The notes beneath the pieces were generated by a model. That model was not told where the DNA came from. It worked only from the letters and a program-made list of their open reading frames with translations, and made no database searches. A stretch of DNA of 64,000 nt from Corynebacterium glyciniphilum AJ 3170 (GTDB taxonomy: Bacteria > Actinomycetota > Actinomycetes > Mycobacteriales > Mycobacteriaceae), in contig NZ_VDYZ01000015.1 in NCBI RefSeq assembly GCF_007673095.1, positions 1-64,000 of the forward strand, read 5' to 3'. The stretch's first letter is position 1. Each line of letters starts with the position of its first letter. This document shows, piece by piece, positions 9,487 through 16,181 of this stretch. A program made the position numbers and the translations under genes.

Positions 9487-10080
9487 TCAGAGAGGCCGCC
9501 TCAGCCGGAATCGCAGCGAACTACGGGTCTGTGGCCACTCCGCTGCGATGACGGAGTACACGCAGGTGTCTCGAAGCGATCCGTCGGAAGTTCTCACGTT
9601 CTGTCTCAGCACACCGTCGAGCTTGGCACCGAGTCGCTCAATAGCAGTCCGGGACTGGTGGTTGTGCCAGGATGTCCGGAACTCAACAGCGGAGCATTCC
9701 CATACCTCGAAGGCCTGTGTGAGCATGAGAAGCTTTGACTCCACGTTCGTCCCCGTGCCACGAGCACTGGCGGCGTTCCATGTGGACCCGATCTCCAGCC
9801 GAGGAATCGTCGCGTCAATACTCATGAAGGTTGTCATCCCGATGATTCGATCATTACTGAGATCCCGGGTGGCATAGGGGATCATCTGTCCGCTGTCCTG
9901 CAACGTCAGCCGCCGGGCGATTTCCTGTCGCATCTCGTCTGGTGACGGAATGCTCGTGTACCAGAGCTTCCACAACTCCCCGTCCTTCACCGCAGCTGAA
10001 AGGCTTTCCTCATGCTCGAAGGACAGCGGCTCCAAGCGGACTCTCTCACCTGAGAGTTCAACCGGATGCATAATTGTCAT
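9487..10080 (-). CDS. GNAT acetyltransferase, RimJ/RimL type
   Basis: 197-residue N-acetyltransferase of the RimJ/RimL group: N-terminal GERVRLEPLSFEH, a central beta-strand/pyrophosphate region with the EIGSTWNAASARGTGTN motif (in place of the usual W..P..RGTG.N), and a C-terminal N..SR.AIERLGAK motif. The acyl donor is acetyl-CoA; the acceptor is unknown and may be a ribosomal protein or small molecule. ATG at 10080 is used; a second ATG is at 10071. It is divergent from the methyltransferase gene with only 31 bp between starts. Confidence 0.8.
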   Translation of the reverse strand: MTIMHPVELSGERVRLEPLSFEHEESLSAAVKDGELWKLWYTSIPSPDEMRQEIARRLTLQDSGQMIPYATRDLSNDRIIGMTTFMSIDATIPRLEIGSTWNAASARGTGTNVESKLLMLTQAFEVWECSAVEFRTSWHNHQSRTAIERLGAKLDGVLRQNVRTSDGSLRDTCVYSVIAAEWPQTRSSLRFRLRRPL

Positions 10081-10111
10081 GATGCGAGTCTAGTAAGGAG
10101 CATTCCCCTAT

Positions 10112-10879
10112 ATGGTCAACCCCCGTGAACACTACGATGCGCTTCTCGCCGAGCATTACACATGGATGCTCGGCGGCGATGTGGAGACACTCGCCGCGTC
10201 CGACAAACATTTTCTGCGCACACTGGGTCTGGACGGAGGACGTCTTGCTGTGGATCTCGGTTGTGGGCCGGGCCCGCAGACCTACGCGCTGTCCGACCTC
10301 GGTTTCACCGACGTTGTCGGCGTCGACACCAGTCGACAACTACTGGAAGAGCTCGAAGCCAATGTCGGTGAGCGGACGGGGATCCGGACTGTGCAGGACG
10401 ATCTGCTCACTGCACTGCCCGAGATACTTCACGGCGGCACCGCTGATGCCGTGGTCTGTATGCGGGACACGCTCCTGCATCTGCCTGACCGGGAGACAGT
10501 GACCACACTGTTCGCGGAAGTCCGGAGTGCACTCTCCCCTGGGGGTAGTTTCGTACTGACCTACCGTGACATGAGTACGCCGCTCGCCGGACTCGACCGG
10601 TTTCTTCCGACGAGAAGCGACTCTCACCGGATCATGATGTGCGTCCTCGACTACCCGGACGACGACACCGCCATCGTCAACGACCTCGTCCACATCTGGA
10701 ACGGATCCGAATGGGAGCTCCACAAAAGCAGCTACCCCAAACTCCGCTTGTCCTCTGACTGGGTGACGAATCAGCTGCGGGCCGCCGGACTGGATGTCCG
10801 CCACCACGCCCTCGGGCAGGACGGTATGTGGACGACGGTAGGCACCGTGGAGACAGGAAAGGAACACACGATCTCATGA
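10112..10879 (+). CDS. Class I SAM-dependent methyltransferase
   Basis: 255 residues with the SAM-binding motif I LAVDLGCGPG (about 45-54), the acidic ribose-binding residue after VVGVD (about 74), and motif IV-like AVVCMRDTLLHL. The acceptor is unknown. AAGGAG (10096-10101) precedes the ATG by 10 nt. The stop overlaps the next start by ATGA. Confidence 0.8.
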   Translation: MVNPREHYDALLAEHYTWMLGGDVETLAASDKHFLRTLGLDGGRLAVDLGCGPGPQTYALSDLGFTDVVGVDTSRQLLEELEANVGERTGIRTVQDDLLTALPEILHGGTADAVVCMRDTLLHLPDRETVTTLFAEVRSALSPGGSFVLTYRDMSTPLAGLDRFLPTRSDSHRIMMCVLDYPDDDTAIVNDLVHIWNGSEWELHKSSYPKLRLSSDWVTNQLRAAGLDVRHHALGQDGMWTTVGTVETGKEHTIS

Positions 10880-11331
10880 CCAACCCATTCACAGACGAGG
10901 GTCGCAGTTCTCTGGAGACCGTGTTCTCCTCCGAGATCGCAGAACTCGAGGAGTCATCCGCAGGTCCCGTGGACCCGACAATTCTGGCCATCCTCGGTGC
11001 ATCTGAGGAACCCCAGAGACCCGAAGAGATCTGGAGCGCAGACGCCTTCGACAAGGTCGAGACCTCCGTCCGCTCAGGCCAAGCCGGGGTGTCCGCCGAG
11101 GCACTCACCCTCTACCTCGGGAAGTATCTGGTGGAACAAGCCGCGGGATCCTGGGGTGTGATGAAGACTTCGCCGGAAGGATGGCCGTCAACCCGCATCC
11201 TGTTTGGCGTCTACAACGCCGAACGCAGCTCTTTCACCCCTGTGTACAGCTGGGCCCGCCACGTTGTCGACGGTGATGACTGGATACCGCTCTCCTCCCT
11301 GCTACTCACACACCCACCATCGGCTACATGA
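10876..11331 (+). CDS. Hypothetical protein, possibly 3'-truncated
   Basis: 151 residues from the ATG at 10876, coupled by ATGA to the methyltransferase gene. The C-terminal half (YLGKYLVEQAAGSWGVMK, then ILFGVYN and VYSWARHVVDGDD) looks like a small alpha/beta domain of the DUF3806 or immunity-protein kind, but I cannot assign it. The end (LLLTHPPSAT) is abrupt and the last bases overlap the 3' end of ecfT on the other strand, which is what a recombination join would give. Confidence 0.55.
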   Translation: MTNPFTDEGRSSLETVFSSEIAELEESSAGPVDPTILAILGASEEPQRPEEIWSADAFDKVETSVRSGQAGVSAEALTLYLGKYLVEQAAGSWGVMKTSPEGWPSTRILFGVYNAERSSFTPVYSWARHVVDGDDWIPLSSLLLTHPPSAT

Positions 11332-12016
11332 TCGCCCCGACAACAATCACCGCAACTACAGCAACCACCATCAACCACCGGCACACCTGCTGCGACGTGG
11401 AGTCCGCCACCGGCATCAGCAGTGTCCGCGGCCCCGGCTCACCGATGCCCGTCCGCTGCAACGGGCGGGCCCGCTGCGACGCATCGTCGATCAAGCCGAC
11501 CACCAGGGGCAGGACGGTGGCGCCACGGGAACGCCATGTGTCCACCTCCACACCCCGGGACGCCTGGACCTGCCGGATCGTCCTCCAGCACTGCTGCGCC
11601 ATCGGCAACAGCCGCACCACCGTCCCCACCATGTAGACCAACGGCGCGGGAACGCTGAGCTGCAGGCGTCGCATCAACGCATCGGCGTCCACGAAGCTGC
11701 CGATCACCAGCCCCGAACACGTCATCGCGGCGAACCGCAGGCCCAGGTCCCAGGCGATCCACGCCCCGTCCGACGTGACCGGAATCAACACCCTGGCGAC
11801 CTCGACGTCGCCGAAGGGCACGTAGATCAGCGCATACGACAGGAATGCCGGCACCGACAGCACCAGGCCGGTGGTGAGTGCGCGACGCTGGCGACGTCCT
11901 GCGAACGAGAGCACTACCGCGACCAGCAGAAAGGCGCCCGACACCCACGGATTGTGAAGCACCATGACCGTGACGATGGCGCAGGCCGCCGCGGTCAGCG
12001 GAGTCAGCGGGCTCAT
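11324..12016 (-). CDS. ECF transporter transmembrane (T) component
   Basis: 230-residue EcfT/CbiQ-type integral membrane scaffold that links the S component to the ATPases. Hydrophobic spans occur near 5-40, 50-70, 95-120 and 210-230, and the cytoplasmic coupling-helix region has two Ala/Ser-Arg-Gly motifs (ASRG near 148, SRG near 157). ATGA overlap with the S gene shows coupling. No ATPase gene follows; the likely partner lies at 697-1848. The last span runs to the very end of the protein, so a few residues may be missing. Confidence 0.8.
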   Translation of the reverse strand: MSPLTPLTAAACAIVTVMVLHNPWVSGAFLLVAVVLSFAGRRQRRALTTGLVLSVPAFLSYALIYVPFGDVEVARVLIPVTSDGAWIAWDLGLRFAAMTCSGLVIGSFVDADALMRRLQLSVPAPLVYMVGTVVRLLPMAQQCWRTIRQVQASRGVEVDTWRSRGATVLPLVVGLIDDASQRARPLQRTGIGEPGPRTLLMPVADSTSQQVCRWLMVVAVVAVIVVGAIM

Positions 12017-12807
12017 ACGGTCGCAGGCGGCGTCTGTGTCGGCTGTGTCGGCGCAGAATCAGGGTCGAACGTCCTGCGGGACCGCTCCGGCAACGACCGG
12101 ACCACCACCCAGACCGCGAGAAAGACGATGACCTTGTCCAACGGGTCGGACGTCCACGACTGCAGGAACACCGCCGTGGTCTGGGACGCGCCGAGTGACT
12201 GGTAGAAGCTCACGAGCAGGCCCGTTCCCGTTCCCGCTGTACCGCCGAAGATGAAGGACGCGACCGGTGCGGACACCAGGGCAGACAGGAACCCCAGGAC
12301 GAGTCCGGCGACAACGACCTTCCACCAGGACGAACGGAACAGCTTCCTGACCAACCCAGCCGCCAGCCCCATCAGCGCGTAGCCGGCGGCGAACGGCACG
12401 ATCGTGGGGTTGAACGTCCCCCACACGAGCGCCGAGAGACCACCCGTCGCCAGCCCCGCAGCCGGACCTGCAAGTACACCGACGAGCACGGTACCGAAGG
12501 AGTCGAGGTACAGCGGGATCGGCAGGCCCATCGTCCCCACGACCTGTCCGACGACGATATTGAGCACCAGCGCGACGGGCATCAACGCCAGGGTGCGTAC
12601 CGGAAGCGTGGGGAACACCGCGATGAGGGCGATGACGGTGGGCACCAGGAAGCCGACCAGGGCGATCGTCGTGGATGCGGAGTCCGCCATGGAGGAGAAG
12701 TCGGAGTCCTCCGGTTGGTTGAGCACGAGGTAGAGCCACGTCACCGCGTAGATGACGACGGCGATCGAGATCAGTGTGATGCGCAGGGTTCGTGACAGGG
12801 GACGCAC
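12013..12807 (-). CDS. ECF transporter substrate-binding (S) component
   Basis: 264-residue integral membrane protein with about six spans. The LYLDSFGTVLVGVLAGPAAG segment (about 98-117) is typical of ECF S components, which bind a vitamin or metal and associate with EcfT. The substrate cannot be read from the sequence and no known riboswitch was recognised upstream. GGAG lies before the ATG at 12807. It is first gene of an S-T operon whose ATPase is displaced. Confidence 0.75.
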   Translation of the reverse strand: MRPLSRTLRITLISIAVVIYAVTWLYLVLNQPEDSDFSSMADSASTTIALVGFLVPTVIALIAVFPTLPVRTLALMPVALVLNIVVGQVVGTMGLPIPLYLDSFGTVLVGVLAGPAAGLATGGLSALVWGTFNPTIVPFAAGYALMGLAAGLVRKLFRSSWWKVVVAGLVLGFLSALVSAPVASFIFGGTAGTGTGLLVSFYQSLGASQTTAVFLQSWTSDPLDKVIVFLAVWVVVRSLPERSRRTFDPDSAPTQPTQTPPATV

Positions 12808-12906
12808 TGGTTGGCTCCTGGGTGGGGCGGACGTGGGCGCGCGGGGGTGCGGCGCCGTGGCTGCTCCCCTATGTCACCTCGGGGAGCGGGCCGTGACTGT
12901 TCACAT

Positions 12907-12957
12907 CTTGCCGAGTCGTGGCGGTCGGGGCAAGTGGGGGTCACGCTACCTCTTGCC
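12907..12957 (-). promoter_or_regulatory. Candidate attenuator-like leader of the ECF S-T operon
   Basis: In the gap between ecfS and higA (12808-13138), three hexamers CTTGCC (12907-12912), GGCAAG (12929-12934) and CTTGCC (12952-12957) allow two mutually exclusive hairpins in the ecfS leader RNA. This is the kind of switch seen in attenuators. It is a small motif and could be chance. The rest of the gap holds the higB remnant. Confidence 0.25.
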
Positions 12958-12982
12958 GGACGTAACGCCGCGCGTTATTATC

Positions 12983-13129
12983 ATGGATCACGATCCGGTC
13001 GTTCGCCGACTCAACAACACTGTCCGTGTGGAAGCGCGACAGAGTCCGCAGGTTGGCACCGGAACTGCAACGAGCTGCTCACCGCAAGCTGCTCCTGCCG
13101 AACAGGTCGGATTAGTCGACCATCACTGA
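12983..13129 (+). pseudogene. higB: Remnant of a HigB toxin gene
   Basis: Directly before higA. One frame from 12987 reads ITIRSFADS...VWKRDRVRRLAPELQRAAHRKL, a clear HigB N-terminus, but it is out of frame by one base with the only ATG (12983) and stops at 13113 (TAG). A second frame ends with LVDHH and TGA at 13127-13129, matching the conserved HigB C-terminus (usually VEIVDYH). An intact HigB is about 92 residues; about 50 internal residues are missing. So there is a start frameshift and an internal deletion. I infer the family from motif memory. Confidence 0.7.
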
Positions 13130-13138
13130 GGAGAAAGA

Positions 13139-13453
13139 ATGGATACCCCGACGAGAGATCCGCGTAAGGCTCACGACCCCGTCGCACCCGGCGAGATCCT
13201 CCTGGAAGAGTTCCTCAACCCCATGGGCATCTCCCAGTACCGACTCGCTCAGGCAATCAATGTCCCTCCCCGGCGCATCAACGAGATCGTCCAGGGCAAG
13301 CGCCGGATCACCCCGGACACGGGGATTCGCTTGTCCAGAGCATTCGGAATGAGCGAGCACTTCTGGGTGAATCTGCAGCTCGACTACGATATCGCGATGA
13401 CCAAAGAGCACAACCACGAAGAACTGGACGCCATCAATCCGATCGTGGCCTGA
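13139..13453 (+). CDS. higA: HigA-family antitoxin (XRE helix-turn-helix), solitary
   Basis: 104-residue HigA/VapI-type antitoxin: N-terminal HPVAPGEILLEEFL-like segment (here HDPVAPGEILLEEFLNP), HTH at about 30-65 (ISQYRLAQAINVPPRRINEIVQGKRRIT) and the typical FGMSEHFWVNLQLDYD end. It normally binds HigB and represses the higBA promoter. GAGGAG sits 8 nt upstream. The toxin gene in front is destroyed, so it is an orphan and may now act only as a DNA-binding regulator or as protection against HigB from elsewhere. Confidence 0.88.
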   Translation: MDTPTRDPRKAHDPVAPGEILLEEFLNPMGISQYRLAQAINVPPRRINEIVQGKRRITPDTGIRLSRAFGMSEHFWVNLQLDYDIAMTKEHNHEELDAINPIVA

Positions 13454-13476
13454 GAGCGAAAAGGCAGGAACCCGAC

Positions 13477-13929
13477 TCACCGTCGGAGGAGACCATCGCC
13501 ATCCAGGTGCCGGACCTCGCGGTCGCCCACGTCCTCTTCCAGTTCGACGAGCAGCGTCGCGGCCCTCCCAACGTCGGGACAGGCCGAATGTGCTTCAGGA
13601 ATGGTACCCACAATCGTCGCGATGAGGATCTCATCGGCCTCTTCCCGGACGGCTGCACGCGTTCCGTAACAGCTGGTGGTTCCCGCCGTGAAACTCACCC
13701 GCAGGGCCGCTGGACCGACCTGCTCGAAGGACGTCCACGGGGCGATGCTTTCGTCGGTCATGTCCTCGCGCGGCACGTCGTCGGGTGGCCTCACTCCATC
13801 GGGCCCCGTCACAGACGGCTCTGCGTAGCCCTGGTCCCCTGGGTCACCGCGGTTTTCTACGGAACACCCGACGAGCACCAACGGGACCAGCAGGCCCGAT
13901 AGACATTTCAGGCGGGTCCGGCGAGCCAT
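13477..13929 (-). CDS. Putative lipoprotein
   Basis: 150 residues with a lipoprotein signal peptide: basic start MARRTRLK, hydrophobic core and lipobox LVGC (Cys22), so it should be lipid-anchored outside the membrane. The mature part begins with an acidic, Pro-rich linker and has two further Cys residues (in TTSCYGTRA and HSACPDVGR) that could form a disulfide. It resembles small actinobacterial lipoproteins with no known role. It stands convergent to higA. Confidence 0.7.
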   Translation of the reverse strand: MARRTRLKCLSGLLVPLVLVGCSVENRGDPGDQGYAEPSVTGPDGVRPPDDVPREDMTDESIAPWTSFEQVGPAALRVSFTAGTTSCYGTRAAVREEADEILIATIVGTIPEAHSACPDVGRAATLLVELEEDVGDREVRHLDGDGLLRR

Positions 13930-14018
13930 TTTCCCTCCGTAAGTCCGTGATTCGCAGCGCCAGGTTCAGTTCACATGCATTCAGTGTAACCCAGGTCACC
14001 CATCGCCTCGGGGAAGCG

Positions 14019-15749
14019 CTATACACGATGAAGAGGAACTCTCCATTCGCGCAACGCCTCTGGAATGGCCTCAGCCACATGCTGTGCGATCGGCGCGACC
14101 GCTGGAATACGTCGGGCAGCCTCGGCGACTGCGCGCGGCAGGACGAATAGAGCGATCAGAGTATTGGTGGAGGAGAATTCCCCCGTGCCGGCAGCCGCAA
14201 CAGCTCCGGCCAGTAGTTCCTCATACCCTTGCACGGAGACACCCCCGCCGGAGCGGATGATTATCGTCGTATTCGACTCGACATAGACAGTGGTTTGTCC
14301 GCTGAGAACCACCCTGCAGTCGAGGCTGGACGCCATTCTCTCCGCCAGGCAGACAACACTCTGGTCCTCAATGTCGGTTCGCCTCGACTCTCCCCATGCG
14401 GTCAGGGCCTCCACCGCCGTGTCCCGGTCCACGAGGGCAATTATCTGTTGATCGTCAACGAAATCCGGCGGCTTTATCCCGTCCGCAATCCAGTCGAGCA
14501 CAGCGTCCCGGGTGATGATCAGGCATGCAGCGGCGGTGAAGTCAGCGCCGGACGCGCCGGAGCAGACCACCCAGGACGCTCCCCTCGTCCCACTCTTCCC
14601 GGGATCAGCCACCACCTCTACCTGGGGAAAATGCTGGGACACTGCCACAGCAGCCGATGGATGAGCCACAACGCCCCACGCTGTGGAACCCAGGGCACCG
14701 GCGGCCACCACCGCCGCTGCTCCAGGGCGTCTGACGGGGTGACCTGCAACCCCCACCAGGGACTCCTCGCGAGGATTCCAGCGCGTCGGAGGCCCCGCAG
14801 CCTCCCGCAGGTGCCGGTCGTATGCGTCACCGCCAAGTGTCCCGAGGATCTGACGGCACCAGGGCGAGGAGTCGCCCCGTTCCCAGCCGTCGGGGTGGTT
14901 CGTGAATCCGGGGAGAGGATCGTCCTCACCTGGATCCTGGGCGAGGTATCCGAAGCGAACCCGCACGGAAGAATGCTCGTCCGGCAAGACACCCTGTTCA
15001 GAGCCAGCTGCCTGACTGCCTTGTTCGATTGTCTGCAATAGATGGACCATCCCACCCGAGACGAATACGAGACGTCCACAGTCTTCGTGAAGGACGTGGG
15101 CAGCACGAAGACCACCGATAACGACGGTTGTCGACGCCGGAAAGAATCCGTTACCTCTGGCGCTACCGTTGTCAGGATCAATTCCGGTGGGCAAGTCGAC
15201 CGCTATTACTTTCCGACCACCCCAGAAGAATTCAGCCCACTCGATCGCAGGCCCCCGCAGAGGACCGTCAATCCCACGTCCGCTGATTGCATCGACGACA
15301 ACGCAGTCCTGCCGGTCCTCCTCCTGTCCTGTCATCCGCGACATACTCCCACCGACGGCGAGGAAGGTCGCCAACTGCTCGCGCGAGTCATCATTCACAT
15401 CGTTCCGCCACTTCTCCTGCAGCTCGATCCTTCCGAGGTACTCGATGTCGTCATCAGCCCCCGGCTCGGGGAACAACACCACCTCCACCCGGTATCCGCG
15501 GTGCAGAAGTTCGGTGCCCGCGCGTAGGCCATCTCGACCATTTCCTCCGGCACCGACCAGCAGCACGACGGGACGTGGGCGGCTTTCTGCGCTCAGTTTC
15601 GCCTCGACGCAGTCCGCAACCGCGTACGCCACTTCGCCGTAATCCGCGTGCTGATGTAAGTGACGGCCGCTCCCGCGTGCTCCAGTTTCCCTCCGGTCCC
15701 ACTCCTCCAATGCCGCGCGGTACTGCTCTCCCGTGTAGACGGTCCACAT
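14019..15749 (-). CDS. Nnr-like NAD(P)H-hydrate repair protein with degenerate C-terminal domain
   Basis: 576 residues arranged like bifunctional Nnr: YjeF_N epimerase domain (about 1-225) and a dehydratase (ribokinase-fold) domain (about 300-576). The epimerase motif is LVGAGGNGRDG (64-74; the usual form is GxGNNGGDG) and VVVDAISGRGIDGP carries the catalytic Asp. In the C-terminal half GAAAVVAAGAL keeps the fold start, but the GxGLG, HPGE and TGGSGDVLAG motifs are gone; the last reads SVQGYEELLAG, so the catalytic Asp is missing. It may therefore work only as an epimerase or not at all. GC content is lower and the C-terminal sequence more diverged than neighbours. Confidence 0.7.
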   Translation of the reverse strand: MWTVYTGEQYRAALEEWDRRETGARGSGRHLHQHADYGEVAYAVADCVEAKLSAESRPRPVVLLVGAGGNGRDGLRAGTELLHRGYRVEVVLFPEPGADDDIEYLGRIELQEKWRNDVNDDSREQLATFLAVGGSMSRMTGQEEDRQDCVVVDAISGRGIDGPLRGPAIEWAEFFWGGRKVIAVDLPTGIDPDNGSARGNGFFPASTTVVIGGLRAAHVLHEDCGRLVFVSGGMVHLLQTIEQGSQAAGSEQGVLPDEHSSVRVRFGYLAQDPGEDDPLPGFTNHPDGWERGDSSPWCRQILGTLGGDAYDRHLREAAGPPTRWNPREESLVGVAGHPVRRPGAAAVVAAGALGSTAWGVVAHPSAAVAVSQHFPQVEVVADPGKSGTRGASWVVCSGASGADFTAAACLIITRDAVLDWIADGIKPPDFVDDQQIIALVDRDTAVEALTAWGESRRTDIEDQSVVCLAERMASSLDCRVVLSGQTTVYVESNTTIIIRSGGGVSVQGYEELLAGAVAAAGTGEFSSTNTLIALFVLPRAVAEAARRIPAVAPIAQHVAEAIPEALREWRVPLHRV

Positions 15750-15925
15750 CCACCCGACGCTACGCGAGGTGCGCTGCGTCCAGAACCCCGTCGAGCCCAG
15801 CTCTTGTCAGCTGAGTCACCCCTGGGGTCACGAAATCGTCGATTATTGACCTGAGCGGTGACTCAGATGCCCAGGGGCAGAACAGGCGATGCAACAGGCG
15901 ACAGGACGCCGATAACGTGACGGAC

Positions 15926-15956
15926 TTGACAGACTAAGCGGTCTACTGGTTACCTT
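15926..15956 (+). promoter_or_regulatory. metE promoter with McbR-type operator
   Basis: A consensus -35 TTGACA (15926-15931) is followed after about 18-19 nt by TTACCT/TACCTT (near 15950-15956). Overlapping it is CAGAC-TAAGCG-GTCTA (15930-15945), one mismatch from the McbR box TAGAC-N6-GTCTA of C. glutamicum, whose repressor shuts methionine genes when S-adenosylhomocysteine is high. The rest of the 15750-16181 gap upstream of it shows nothing else clear. Confidence 0.65.
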
Positions 15957-16016
15957 GGTCGCGAAGCAGTCGACGAGAGTCGAGTTCCCCTCCTGGAGCC
16001 CCGGACGAGGCGGAAC

Positions 16017-16074
16017 CTGCGGACGAAGCACCGGCACCGGTGCGTCGGTGCCCCTCAGGGTGCACGGTCCGCAG
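16017..16074 (+). promoter_or_regulatory. Structured leader of metE mRNA
   Basis: The roughly 220-nt leader contains a perfect 8-bp stem CTGCGGAC (16017-16024) / GTCCGCAG (16067-16074). It encloses GCACCG (16028-16033) / CGGTGC (16046-16051) and a 10-bp palindrome GCACCGGTGC (16034-16043). Two copies of CCACATGTGA follow (from 16123 and 16162), the second right before the ribosome site. No cobalamin or SAM riboswitch core was recognised. Confidence 0.35.
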
Positions 16075-16181
16075 CATGTGGTCTGCCGTCCACCGACGTC
16101 AGTTCCGGGGCACCGCCCTGTGCCACATGTGACTCACCGGTCGACGGCGAGAACCGTACATCCACATGTGAAGGATCATTT

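Noticed and set aside
12808..12957. TPP or cobalamin riboswitch before the ECF S gene
   Set aside because: No CTGAGA or B12-box-like core on the minus strand.
13139..13453. Intact higBA toxin-antitoxin module
   Set aside because: The toxin frame is broken and shortened; only higA is whole.
15957..16181. Cobalamin or SAM riboswitch before metE
   Set aside because: The conserved cores of these riboswitches were not found; only a structured leader is claimed.
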